Assembly (NCBI GenBank): GCA_017163975.1
Contig: JAFFSR010000227.1
Span: forward strand, 6,438,501 to 6,502,500
Length of the DNA: 64,000 bases
Direction: 5' to 3'
DNA from: Anastatus disparis
Lineage: Eukaryota; Arthropoda; Insecta; Hymenoptera; Eupelmidae
The notes under the pieces were generated by a model. That model saw nothing but the letters and a program-made list of their open reading frames with translations, was not told the origin of the DNA and ran no database searches. A program made the position numbers and the translations under genes. This document shows positions 36,324 to 49,482 of this stretch, piece by piece. Every line of letters begins with the position of its first letter. Position 1 is the stretch's first letter.

Positions 36324-36446
36324 CTCGATTTCAAGAGAGTCAGTTTCCATCGTTTCTTCAACTAGCTCTTCTTCCTCGCCACTTAGCTCTTCCATATCTT
36401 GAAGCTCCTCCGCGATAGCAACTAGCCTTAATCCAGCATGTACCAT
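36324..36446 (-). CDS. Candidate alternative first coding exon of Phlpp (PH-less isoform)
   Basis: A 41-codon open frame begins at an ATG (36446-36444) in a strong context, A at -3 and G at +4. It ends at a donor GAG|GTGGGT in phase 0, the phase needed by the next exon (34170). The frame is closed 12 codons upstream by TAA (36482-36480). The DNA above the ATG is almost pure purine on the minus strand, so there is no polypyrimidine tract for an acceptor. That argues for a transcription-start exon rather than a cassette. The peptide is strongly acidic in its second half (EELQDMEELSGEEEELVEE). I do not recognise it. If used, it would replace the RA and PH regions. The open frame and donor are seen; the isoform is inferred. 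Confidence 0.4.
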
Positions 36447-36540
36447 TTTTTCCCTCTTTTTTTTCTTCTCTTCTCTCTCTTACACTCTTTTTCTTCTTCT
36501 TCTTTTCCTTTTTTTTTTTTAAATCTTGGTGCGAGAACCT
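36447..36540 (-). other. Purine tract upstream of the candidate alternative ATG
   Basis: On the minus strand nearly all bases are A or G (GAA/GAG/AAG runs), with one in-frame TAA at 36482-36480. It lacks the pyrimidine tract of a splice acceptor. This is why 36446 is proposed as a true start; it would be 5' UTR. Confidence 0.5.
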
Positions 36541-37370
36541 TAGTTGCGATAATTAACTCGTACAGACTTTCTTCACATTAAGATGCCTTTCTTGCTGCTT
36601 TTTCTATATATGCACGGCGGGGAATGGTTGAATGAACGGATTAGTAATTAGTCGGAGTAGTGGATCAATTCATAAATTTTTTTTCATTTTTTTTTAATAT
36701 TAGAAACCTTATTTGTAGAAATTGAATGGATGTGGCTGAAAGAGCTTTTGAGGATATTCATTTAAAGATATGATCTGTGATCAGATTAATAAAATTAGTA
36801 ATTTTTCAAATTTTTGGCTGTAATTGATTTAAGATTCAATAAACATTACGAACAAACTACTTGGACTACTGCATTCACAGAAAGATATATATTTCGAAAA
36901 ACATAGGATCTCGAAACACATTTATCTTGAGAAAATATCTGTTTTTGTGTATCTCGTGTAATCTCGAAAACGACTGGATCGATTTTCATCTAACACGATT
37001 TTCTTTTTGTTGTTCCTTTTTTTCGGGAGAAAGATAACGGCTAAATTGCGCTTTCATTTTTAAAAAATTTTTTCAGATTAAAACGTCAAACTTTTAAAAT
37101 ATGTGCATGTATAAATTTTAAAATATTTTTGTTTGCTTTTCACCGGCGGTATACGAAAATTTTGACGATAACTATCGTTATTCTTTTGTTATAGAGGGTG
37201 TATTTTTTATGCATAGTCATAGCCCGAAAAAAGCATGATAGCTGCATCAAAATTTAATAGTTTAGTACAAATTACAAAAGTTACGATCGATTAATTTTTT
37301 GGAATTTTATTGCCTATAGTTTGAGATAAATATTATTTTGTTATGATGCTTGATAAATAAAGTAAATTCA

Positions 37371-37565
37371 AGGTCTTCAGTGGCTCACTCGGTAGAGTGA
37401 TGGATTCGTAATCTCGGGTTTCTGAGTTCGAATCCCGCTCTCGGCAACCGATTGATACAAGCACCACTGTACGTTACATGTGCTTTGTTCACAAACACAC
37501 TGATGGCCTCCGTCGCTAATTAGCATCAAAATGATAGCGTAGCGACGTTAAAAAATAAAAAAAAA
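37371..37565 (+). mobile_element. tRNA-derived SINE copy 5
   Basis: Complete, plus orientation. Its 3' end shows the clearest terminal stem: CGTCGCTA pairs perfectly with TAGCGACG, followed by TTAAAAAATAAAA. Confidence 0.92.
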
Positions 37566-39387
37566 TTAAAAAAATAGAATAATATGGTAGTTTTCCTATA
37601 TTGTATTGCATTGAAGAATTATTGTTTTATTTATACAATGTTCATTTTATTATTATTTGAAATAAATTTTTAAAATTTAAATAATTAAAAAAACTTTTTT
37701 TATTCGATGATTTTTATTTTAAAATAATAATTCCAAATATTTTATTTATTTTTAATGTTTAACTTTAAATAAATTTAATATTATCTTTCTTGTTAATAAT
37801 GGATATTTATGAGATAAATATTAAATTAAACATATTTAGAACTATATTCAAGAATTTTTATACTTTTTATGGAAACATTTTTTTGTGAATGTTTTATACA
37901 TTTTCCAGGATTCAAATTTTTTTAATAAATATTTCAACTAGCCTAAATTCTACACCAGTATTTTAATATTATATATAAATAATAGATTCGTTAAATATTT
38001 TAAATTACTCGTTATTAATTTAAAAAAAAAATGTTTTTTATTTAAATTATCGATCTTAACTTAATTTCAAATTAATTAGTTAAAATTTTGAGTATTATCA
38101 TTTAACAATTTTTGTTAATCAACGAAAAATACTTAATAAAAATAAAAAATTTTCAACAAATTACACTGAATTTAATACAATCTTCATCTAGCTGAGTGTA
38201 CACTGCATCCGACTGTTAAGAAGTCGAAGAAATTCCGAATGCGTAGATGTAAGATATACTCTTTTAACGAAAAAAAAAGAAGAAAAAAAAAAAAAAACTA
38301 GTACGGTGTTCGCGAAGGCGTGACGTTTAGTCAAATGAGCGTACGAGGCGCGTGTTGCTTCCCATAAAATATTCAAGCAAGTATAATACGAAAAAGAGAG
38401 AGAAAAAAAAAATGTTACAGTATAGAATTATTATTACGCGTGCATTTGCGTGAAATTTTTATGTGTCTGAAGATAATTTTTTTTTCTTCTTCTTACATTT
38501 TATTATTCTTCATTTTTTTAATTCGCTTGAGTGCTCGGCCGAAGGACTTATTGCGCGCCGTGTAATTTTCAACATTTATTTATGACAATTTAGTGTATCC
38601 TATTTAGAAAATAATAAAAAAAAAAAGAAAGGAAAAGAAGGAAGGATGATGTTTACTTTTAGTAAATGGTTACGATACACTTATTCCACGAGTCTTTTTA
38701 GCTTGATTATACTTTTATTAAGTAGTATAATGTCGGGTAGGAGGGATCGTAAAACTCTTATATTTTTTTTTCATTCTTTCTTTTTTTTATTTCTTGCTTT
38801 ATCTAGATTCTAAGTTAATAAGGTAAATTGCAGAAGAGGAAATTAGATAATCTTTATAGTTTTCCTTTTTTTTCTTTCTTATTTTTAAATAAAATTGATA
38901 ATCTAAAGTAGAAAGTACTTGTGCATGCATTACTGATAAATAGATCTGTTATCTGGTTTTATTTAAAAAAATACATAAATTAGCATTTAATTTTCGTGCT
39001 TAATTAATATGTTTATTAAAAACGTTTATTTTTTAAAAATTTTAATTCTCTTCATAAAATAACATTTCATATTTGTGTATGCTAAAAAAATATTTGATGC
39101 TCAATGTTTTATTGGCTAAAAAAAAAAATCCGATATAACGGCATTTGTTTTATTTATCATTTTTGCATTTAGAAGCAGATCTCCGCATTGAAATAACATA
39201 ACACAAAAAGCTACTCTTCATATACAAATGTTATATCAAACTTTCATACGTAGATTTAAAAAATTTAGAAAAAAAAAGAAGAAAAATAAAGCACATCCGT
39301 CCATTCGGTGCCAATCTAGCTGTCAATTGTATAAAAAACAAAAGTCATATCTTTTAAAATGTTTGACATTTTCGAGCGATTCTTTCT

Positions 39388-39410
39388 TCTCTCTCTCTCT
39401 CTCTCTCTCT
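39388..39410. repeat. (TC)n microsatellite
   Basis: About 11 TC units in Phlpp intron 3. Confidence 0.9.
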
Positions 39411-42400
39411 ACTCGTGTCCGCGTGCTCGTTGAAAATACCTTTTTGCACGTGAATGAAAAAAAAAAAAGAGAAGAATAAAACAGAGAGTGACTCGACGCA
39501 CCAATATAACAACGCGTTCCCGCTGACATTTGAGTCAAGGTATGCCGAAAAATAGTCGGCGAACGGAAGCCTTATTGTATTTTAGAAAACGTCCTTTAAA
39601 AATCCTTCTCCTATATACGTACAGCTACACGATTTTTTTTTTTTTTTTTGCACCAAAGTGAGAAAGCACTTACGTTTTCTCCTACACATTTTCTGTTGGA
39701 AAAAAAAAGAGCAGAGAGAAGAAGGTGATAAGCGTCGAAGAGAAAGTGTATATCCTAAGCTATTGTTCCTTTCGTTTTTCATCTCTCTTTCGTTTTATAC
39801 TGTGTACGAGCGTCACGAATTCTCAATAAATCAAGGCTTAAATCAACCAAGCGTTTTCTCTATCTTTCTGTGTGGATTTTTTTTGTTTTTTCGTTTTTTT
39901 AACGCCATTGTCTCGCGCACTGTACAAACTATCGGAAAATCACGAATTTTTATCCTTCGTTTTCTTTCTCTCAAGTCAAAGATTTGAAATTGGGAGGAGA
40001 AGGGAGGAAAACAAATAGGCAGCTGCTGTTTTTAATTACAATCGAGAGAAACAAGAGGGAAAAGCTTTAAATATCTGCAAAACGGTATGAATTATTTTTG
40101 TGCATTGCTTTCTCAATGGGCTGCCCGTTCTTTTTTTTTTTTGTTTTAATTATTTGAATACGAATACCATGTAAATTGCGCCTGTTGTATTGTGCCATTG
40201 AAATATGTTTTTTTCATGAAAGATTATTGTTCCGAATTGATCTTTTATTTTTTTTTGCATATTAAAACTATGAAAACTAACTTTATTTCAAAATTTACAA
40301 AATATTTTCAACTCTATCTTTTTTAATCAATTTCTTTATTTTTAATTTTAGATACACATGCACTATTGATAACAATTAGATTTTATCGAGAAAAAAGGAA
40401 ATTCCGTTTTTTTATTCTTTTTTAATTTTTTTTTTCATCATCTTAAAGAAATCTGGGTTAACGAGTTAACGAGCTAAAAAAAAAGTACAATAGCACCTTA
40501 TAGGCTATACAGCCTTTTTTTCAACAGGAAAAAGGCAAATACGAAAAAATGTCGCAATCTGATTACAATTACGCGTGACCACCTTTTTTTTTCAACGGCT
40601 CGGAATTGTCAAAAGAGGGTTAATATCGAGAGGGGGAGGATTAAAATCGAATATTGCTTTTGTTAATTGAACCGATATCATAAGGAGGGCAATTATATTT
40701 TTACGGTTTATGTAAACATTTAATGGGTATTATTATAAGGTTATTGTTGTTGGTTATTATAATGCGAACATTCGATTCAACAAATATTTATTTTTGAAAT
40801 TAGATAATTAATAAATTTATGTTTTTTTAACATGAATAGAAAATGGTTGGATGTATTATTCAATAAAATTTATTAAAATTACCAACATCGTTTTATAATT
40901 TAACAAAATGACTAAGGTAAACAAATATTAAACATCAATATTATTTTAATTAATTAACAGTACGCGATTGGAAATCAACGATTATTTTTAAAAAATTTTA
41001 TACTTTATTTAACATTTCATAAATAGCGTAAGCTTTGTATTATTGTAAAAATTTAACGAGCGATGGTTTGATAATAAAAGTTGATAAAAAAAGTGAGATA
41101 TACCGTTTCGAATAAAAGAATATCGAGATTAAACGATAGAAAATATACATTTAATTTTAATAAAGTATTAAAAATAGTATAAAAATTAAAAAAAGAAAAA
41201 TTACGATTTGATGTTTAATTGATTTGAATGACCTAGAATGAAAGTGATTAAAATTTGTTTTAAAAAATCTGAATAATTGAAGTGAAATATAGTTAAATTT
41301 GAAAATCGTTCATACATCCTTTTGCAGTATATTTTCATCGATTCGTCCAAATAGTCGATGCACGTTTTCATTAATAAAAAGAATGGCTATTCCAATTGAA
41401 CTTCTGTAGTCGAATTTTACAAAAAACAATGGAATTAATTTTGCAAAAAAGTTTATATACTATTGAAGTGAAAAATTTTTATCGAATTTATCGAATAATT
41501 ATTTTAAAATTTAAATAGTAATGCAAAATTTTGAGAATAGAAACGTTCAATTAGTTAATTGTTTAAAAAAATTTGATTTTACAAAAGGAACTTTTTTGAC
41601 CATGAAAAAAAATTAAATGGTTAAAATATTGTAAAGTTTTTTTTTCCCTATTCAAATTTAGAACTTTATCGAAAAATACCTTTCCACAAATTTCATATCC
41701 AATTTTCGTTTAATTCAAATGAAAAAAAAATATAAAAATTGGCTCACCAAATCAATTCCACTCAAATAACAATCTATTTCTAAAAAAAAAAGAGAAAAAA
41801 ATGTAGTCAATAAAAAAAAATTTGACGATATAAATTTCGTATCTGTATATATATACACTCGTATACACACAGGTTGTATGTACCCTTATGATCAAAATTC
41901 CACAAAGGGTTAATCATGAATTCGGCTCACCTACAATCAATCCATCATTGGCTTTACTCACTCCCGATTCTCTTGTGTACGTATAATACCATATAATATA
42001 CATAGACGCGACACATGCACCCAAACACACGTGTACTCTATCTTGAAAACACAATTACAACGAGACTATCAATATCATCATAAGCTAGCACATGCACATA
42101 TATATGTAATCTTCCCTTGTCATCTTTTAGTCACGTGCATATAAAGATAATATTAAGTAGAACACGTCAGCGCTTTTCCTTATATAGTTTCTTCGGAGCA
42201 AAAAGAGAGAACTGAGATCTAAGTCAAAAGAAAAGTAGTCGTTGAATCTTTATATTCCTTTGTCATAGCTTTAGTTTTCTCTCTGTCTTTTCGATAAAGA
42301 TTCACGAGCATAAGATTCATACGGCAAAAAGGTAATATAAGCCTTTCTTCTTAAGTTAACTATATAGATATATATATGAAGTATAAGCGTTACAGCTGCT

Positions 42401-42787
42401 GCTGCTACTCGTAGTTGTCATCATCGTCTTCTTCTCTCTCTCTCTTACTCTTTTCTCTCGTTCGTTCATTCATCCGATCAAAGACTTTTCTTTTCGTAGA
42501 TCGAAAAGCGTAGAATTGAAAAGGAGCTTGCAGAGAGAGCAAAGAGAGGAAGGAAAAGTATCCGGGAGCAGCTAGAGCGCAAGCTCTTAATTTTCCTTTG
42601 TCCCATTTTCTTACCTTCCTATATCTCTCTTTATCTTTCTCTCTCTCACTTCTTCCTTTTTTTTTAAAGTATAGCATACAACTTTGTCTCTTTTTCTCTT
42701 TCTCTCTTCCTTTTTCGATTTATAATGAGTTCTCTTGAGTCTTTTCTCTTTTTCGCGAAATTTCCTTCTTCTTTTATATATATACAG

Positions 42788-42790
<3 letters not shown>

Positions 42791-42867
<77 letters not shown>
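42791..42867. repeat. Compound microsatellite (CA)n(TA)n
   Basis: About 20 CA units directly followed by about 18 TA units. On the Phlpp sense strand it reads (AT)n(GT)n. Confidence 0.95.
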
Positions 42868-42870
<3 letters not shown>

Positions 42871-43348
42871 TGTGTATGTATATATGTATAAAACTAACCC
42901 TTTGTTAAAAGAACTTATCAAAAAAGACAAAAATGACGAAATTATTTTTTTCCTTTTTCTTTTTCTTCATCTAAGGCGACGAAGCTCACGCTGAGCTCGA
43001 GCTAAGACTGACTTGAAGTTTGTTTTTCTCTATATTAGTATCACCGTTCGGAAAAAAAAGAAGTTGCGTGTGTGAACATTATAAAGAAAAGAAAAAAAAA
43101 AACAGAGATAGAGAGAGAGGAGAAGGATGCGGAAGAAGGTATATATAGAAGAAGAAGAAGAAAAAAAAAATGATGTTGAATGGATACGGTTGACGCACAA
43201 AGAGTCATCGTTAAAAAGCAAGGACTACTTGTCATTGTACAAATGTCTGTATATGTGTGTTGGTATGATAACGGACACTCAGAGAGCAATAAAGACTCGT
43301 TCGGTATCGTTATATTACGTTTGAAAAGGATACGGCTAGGCAAGTCTT

Positions 43349-43370
43349 TATATATATATATATATATATT
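43349..43370. repeat. (TA)n microsatellite
   Basis: About 11 TA units followed by a T run. Confidence 0.9.
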
Positions 43371-46300
43371 TTTTTTTCTTCTTTTATTTTACTTCTACTT
43401 CTTGGTCGTCTTGTTAACGTTACTCGAACATGCTCATTGTAAAGTTTAACCGTTAAAGTAAACGTTTTTAAAAAGGGATATTAGCCTGGTATATATAAGT
43501 GCAAGTAAGATTAAAAGTGATGTATATAAATCATTTATTTTTTTATTAAAAATCGCAATAAAAGAAGAAGTTTGTTATTAATTAATAATTTACCCAAAAA
43601 TAAAATACTGTGCCACCAAATACGATTAAAAATGTATTAACCCTTTCAGACTTAAATTTTTATTTCTTTATAGAAGGTTCTGATAACCATTTTAGGATGA
43701 CTAATATTCATTTTTAAACTAATTTTTACAATTAAAATTTTTTTCAAATTTTCTCAATTTTTATTACGCGTACAATAACTTAGGCCCCCAGTTTGAGATT
43801 GGAAACAGTCTACTTTAAAGTAATCCACATTAATCATCAATATAAGGTTAATTATATCTTTAAAAATTAAATTGAATTTTATCCGATAAACAAACATGTT
43901 TAATTTTAAGTATACTGTTCGTATTCATAATTAGCTTACGACCACAGATTATCCAAATAACAATAGTGCCAAAATATGCTATGCGTATATCACGTAACTC
44001 TATTATGCCTTAAACATTAAATATATACACATTGAAATACTTCTTTTTATTACTGCTAATCACTTATTTAATATACCAAAATAAAATCGATTAATATTAT
44101 GATTTTACGAATATCGGAATTCTTTCAACAAAAATCCATTATTCAGCTCGTGAAAATTACTCGATTAATAAATTTGTTTCTCCCCTCTCGTGTGTACAGC
44201 AAAGCGGCATTAATTCAATTATATCAGCGAAAATTTTACTAATACGATGATGTTGAAAATTATAGTTAACTAAACGTATGATCAAACCGAACAATCCCGA
44301 TGATGCTTTAATTTACAATTAATTAAAGATAATCAGCGCTATTCGCTTTGAATTGATAATCAATAAGAATTTTTTTTTTCAGCCTTTTTTTTCATCGAAC
44401 ATTCGATTAATTTTAGCCGGTTAATAAACGATGAAGGGGAGATATTTTAAAATTTTATATATACTGAAATTTTAGATAATCCCAGAGACGGAGAGAAACG
44501 AGTATAATGTTGCTTTTCAAATATTATCGGGCTAGGCGTCAATTTTCGTTAATTCAAAATTCGCTTGTTAAACGGATTATACAATCAGCTCGGGCTTTGC
44601 TTTTTCCATTGTCATAGTCAATAATAATCAGAGAGTAAATAACCGTTGTCTCAATATTATATAAATTTTAATTAAATAACCCGATCTTGTTTTTCATTTA
44701 TTTAATGCTATTAAATTTATCGAATAAAAACTTTAATATTTTTATGTTAATTAGATTCTAATAATATGAATTTAATTATTTTCATAACCTAGCAATTAAA
44801 GAAACCGACAAAATTAGACTTAAGTTTTTATTTTCAAAGTAATGTATTAAGGAGAAATAAGAATTTTCATTAAAAAAAAATTTTTACCATCAATCTCTTC
44901 TACCATAAGAAAGTAATAATTATACTTCAGGAGCACGGTGAGCATTAGCCAAAATATCTTTTTTTTTTTTATTTAACAGACAAGGTTTTAGTCGAAAGTT
45001 TGGGAGTAATGTTCTTGCGCAAAAAGCTACAATGTTCGGTGTGGTTGAAATTTTTGCGCTCACTGTTGCATTAAATGTTAATTTAAAGTTTCATAACGTT
45101 GTTTGAATTTGGAATTGTTAGCTTTTTTTTTTCTTGTTTTTACTTTTTTTTTTATTACTTTGACTAAGATAAAATACGCAATGAATTTGCTATTTTTGTT
45201 GAGTAATAAATCAGTTTTTACGGTGACTTTTCTTTTTCAAACTAACTATAAATTCCTCGAGAAAGATCAACATTACATTTTAGGGAAAAATTAATGCGAT
45301 ACTAGTTAAATTGCAATTTTTTAAAACGTAAAAGATAAATAATTCGAATACTTTAATTATTTTTTTGTTTTATTAAAAAAAAATTCATCTTCCAGTTAAT
45401 CTTTTGAAAAAAATCTATATGGAAATCTTTTGGCTTTATGGCTGTAATATTTTACTCGAATTATTATAACCGCAGTCCACAGAAGAAGTTTTAAGCATTT
45501 CGTTTTTATCTATTTTTTAGCTATATGATAACTCATATTTTAAAAAAAGTATAATGTTTTAAATTAAAAATTAATTATTTCAAAAATTGTTAAAAAAATG
45601 ATTTTTTAATATTTTACAAAATATTTAGTAAATCGAACTTGAATCACAACGGTTTTCTAAGTCAAAATAGAACTAATCCTATAAAAGTTGTCAAACATCT
45701 GATAAAAGAGTTTTCGAACAAGCAAGAACGACACATGTATATCATTTTTACGTGAAAAGATTTTCGAAACAGCAAAGTCAAAGCGATGAAAAAAAAAAAT
45801 CTGTAACGAATAGAGCAAACTGATTCACTCTGTTAGCAATTAAAAGGTTCGAAAAAAAAGCCAAAAAAAATTCTCCAAAACGTGGATAATCTACAAAACG
45901 TGCAAGGCAATAAAATACAATTATTTCAGTCAAAAAAAAAAAAAGAAAGAAAAAGATCCTGTACACTCTTTTCCTAATTAACGTGAAAGCTTGTCGAGTT
46001 TCAACGTTAAATCCTAAAAAAAAAAAGAAAAATCTCTCAGCTGAATTAAAACATGAATTCACCTGCCTAGTCTACTTCTTCTTCTTCTTACCCTCCTTTT
46101 CTCCGTCCTTCCCCCGAAAAAAGGGAAAAACAAACGCAAAAAAAAGAATAGAATAAAACTAAAGAATTGTGTCGCAAAATAATTAAGCTCAACTCTGCGT
46201 AGAAAATTCGTTGCTTATTAAATTCTAGTGGGGTTAGACTTTGCTTATTTGTTTGCGGTTCTGTCGTAAAGTTAATTAAACTACTTCCTTTTTTTTTCCT

Positions 46301-47595
46301 CTTTTTTTCCTTGTTTTTTTTTTCTTCATTTTTAATATATTCATATACGTAGCTCCATTGTTTAAGATCTTAATAACGTATAAACTCGCGCTTTCGCGAT
46401 CCTTATTATTTGCTTATACAATATAATTCGGTCCTCATTTGCAGGGAAATCTTATTGAATTTATAAGAAGAAGAAAAAAAAGGGGTAAAGCTTGCAGTAA
46501 ACGGAAGTATGAGCCTTCTTACCTCTTCCTTTTAAAAAGCAAATGAATTTAACGGACATTCTATAGCACCTCGTGCTAGTTTTTTTTTTCTTCATCCTTG
46601 AAACTCTATAAGGATGGGATTGAATTTTTACTGGTTATACTCCAGCTGTCTTTGCAAAAAAAAAAAAGAAGAAGGAAAAAGGAAAAGAAGAACCTTAAGG
46701 GTATTTCTCCTTCTTTTATGCAAACGTCCTTGCCGAATGGTAAACCCTCTTCCCTTCTCTTTTACTTGAGAAATTCATATCCAATATCAATTCAAAGAAA
46801 TCTCAACGCTAAAGGGAGGGAAAAAAGGGAAGGAGGAAGAAGAAGAATATAGACGAAAGACAGCATAATCTTATTCTTATTCCAAGATGTGTATGTATAA
46901 TGGCTTGAAAAAGAAAAAGATAAAGGGGTAGCCTAAAGGAAGAAGATGCGACGTAGACGACTATACTGCGACTCTCCTCGTCGCAGTAGTCGTCGTCGTC
47001 GTCTTCGTCCGCCTTTTGAGTAAGGAATTGGATGCACCTCCTACTTTCTTCTTTTTTTTTTCTCTCTTTTATTCTTTTCATTCGCGATTTGAACACGCGA
47101 ATTTTTCTCTCTTTCTGTATACCCCTTTCCTCCTTCTTTGCTTCGCTGAAAAGCATCAAAAGATATCTCTAAGGCGGATGCCCTTATAGTCGATGTTTCT
47201 CTTTCTTTTCTTTTTTTTTTATCTTTCTTTCTCTACACTTTTGGCCGAAAGAAAAGCGTACATGAGATAAGGGGCTACGAGTTTTGGGATCTTTTATATA
47301 TCCTTTTTCTTAATGTGGAAAACCACAAATTTTGATGATATGATATATCTATATATATATGTATACGAAAAATTTTTCAACGAGTTGGTGTAGAGTGAAA
47401 AAGGAAATATTTTTCTTTCGGAACGATCATTGCTAGAGAGTAGACGGAAAATGAAAACGTGAAGTTGAAAGATTATTGGAAGCGTTCCCAATTTTTTTTT
47501 TATTTTACATTTTACTTTTTGGATATATATGAAAAGAAGTGCCTTGATTTTTCTGTTTGTAAGAGGTTATGATAACGATGAAAATATAAGATGTT

Positions 47596-47794
47596 GAGAT
47601 CGTCAGTGGCTCAGTCGGTGGAGCGATGGATTCGTAATCTCGAGGTCCCGAGTTCGAATCCCGCTATCGGCCGTTTTATACAAGCACCACTATACGATAC
47701 AAGTGCTTTGTTAACACTGAAAATCTCCGTCGCTAATTAGTATCGTAATGATATCAGAAACACAGCGACGCTAATTATAAAAAAGGGAAAAAAA
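47596..47794 (+). mobile_element. tRNA-derived SINE copy 6
   Basis: Complete, plus orientation. The head GAGATCGTCAGTGGCTCAGT and B-box word GTTCGAATCCC are intact. The body has a small deletion, and the 3' stem CGTCGCTAATTAG...CAGCGACG is kept. Confidence 0.92.
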
Positions 47795-48661
47795 ATTCTG
47801 GTCAACTTTCATCCATTGTCTTCGGAATATTTATTTTTTCTAATTCATTATAATTATTTATTCTTATAAAAATTTTTATTCGGAATTTTGTAATATTAAA
47901 TGAAATTATGAAGAGCATAATAATTTTAAAAATACAATTTTACAAAATATTATCTACATAAACTTTAAATTATTTAAGTAGAATAACATTTTATCATTAA
48001 AGATAAAAATTTTTCAAAATCAACTATTGATAAGTTTGAAAAAATTAATGATGTATGTAAAATTCATGTCATATATAACTTTTTATAAAATTTACGTCAG
48101 ATGGAATTTTCGCAAAAATAATAAACGATCTCTTAATAAGAATGTCAGCAAATGATAAAGGATTCGCAAAAGAGCTTACAATTACCCATTCTTATTTTCT
48201 TCTTTTTTTTTGTTTTTTATTTTTTTTTGACAAGAGCTTTTAATTGCACTGGTATATTGTAGCCTTGAGCTCAAAAAGGGGGTCCCGCTCATTATGAAAA
48301 GCTTTCTAATTATGCGAGATGCATGTATATTATATTGCGCAGTAACTTTAGATAATTTTTGTTAATTATAAATCAACGTTATACGCTGGGCTAGCTTTTA
48401 ATGATTTTAGGTGAAATTTAAGAATAGATTAAAAATTAGTTTAGTTATATCGAGTAACGTATTTACTCGGTTAGAAACTTCGTTATTGGGTATAATGTAA
48501 TTTTCGAGTAAGGGGTGGATAAGTTGAAATATTTTAACTTTAAACTTTTCAATTAAAATGCGTATATATTTTTATAAATTTTATTTTTCACGTACTTTAA
48601 TATTTTCTTATATTTTGAAAAAAAATTTATAAATAAAAAAATTCTTTTAAATCACAGTATT

Positions 48662-48832
48662 CCCTGGAAGAAAATTGACCATATTGTAGGCATAATTGCT
48701 GGTCAACAAATGTTAAAATGGCACTTATCTAAAAATTCTAGAAATGATGTAAAAAAAATTTCTAGATAAGTGTCATTTTAACATTTGTTGACCAGCAATT
48801 ATACTTAAGATATGGTCAATTTTCTTCCAGGG
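48662..48832. mobile_element. Palindromic MITE
   Basis: A 171-bp near-perfect hairpin. The left arm starts CCCTGGAAGAAAATTGACC and runs through TGGTCAACAAATGTTAAAA to CACTTATCT. The right arm is its inverse and ends GGTCAATTTTCTTCCAGGG. The centre holds TTCTAGAAATGATG. TA lies just outside both ends (...GTATT|CCCTGG and CCAGGG|TTTA...), consistent with a TA target duplication of Tc1/mariner type with TWCCCTGG-like ends. A CCC...GGG end could also suggest other superfamilies. It is non-coding. Confidence 0.75.
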
Positions 48833-49482
48833 TTTATAATTCTTTTTTGAGTTATTTTTTTTAAACTGATGAAATTGAATTTTTGAAATTTTGAAGTTTT
48901 ATATTTTTATCAAATAATAATCTTTAAGAGCTGCTTTAACTTTCAAAAGGAAGATTTATCAGTTGCCATTTCGAAGAAATTTCAAAGACCCATTCAATAA
49001 AAGAAATCCAACATCTTTTTTTTTTATAAAATTTCTTTGCAGTCAACTGTATTCTTTTATTATTTTTGCTTTAGCAATTTTTCAATCTTTTAAATTCAAT
49101 TACATTAATGACTTTTTATATCTGAACGTACAAAATTAGTAAAATCACATTGCCAATAACACACAACTGAATAAATTTCCAAGCAATACACATAACGTTT
49201 ACGCGAGAGAATATTCAGTACTGTCGATAGCATTCAAGCGCTTTTGAAAAAATGACGTTTTATAACACCTACTAAAAAGTCCATAATAAAAAACATAAGC
49301 GTGCACATCAAAGTTTATTCTCTTAAATATATATAACATAACTCTTGTTCAGCAAGGTAGCCACGTAAATGTCAACTTTTTTCCATAGATCTATATAAAA
49401 ATCTTATATCCTTGGAGTATTATGATGTATTTTATACTATTTAATATATGAGAGATAAAAATTGAATGTTCTTAACCCTTAC

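Larger units (their letters stand above)
34171..49482 (-). other. Phlpp intron 3 (15.3 kb)
   Basis: Very long intron. Contents: candidate alternative first exon 36324-36446, SINE copies 37371-37565 and 47596-47794, a (TC) tract 39388-39410, a compound microsatellite 42791-42867, (TA)n 43349-43370 and a palindromic MITE 48662-48832. Stretches 38200-40000, 42000-43450 and 46000-47300 are rich in polypyrimidine/polypurine tracts and slightly less AT-rich. Regulatory content is possible but not shown. Confidence 0.82.

Noticed and set aside
36324..36446. The 41-codon segment as a regular internal exon between 49483 and 34170
   Set aside because: No polypyrimidine tract precedes it and the PH helix joins the linker directly without it; kept only as a possible alternative first exon.
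46809..47159. 116-codon minus-strand frame with an Asp-rich run
   Set aside because: The Asp run comes from a (GTC)n-type repeat near 46990; the rest is purine-rich simple sequence.
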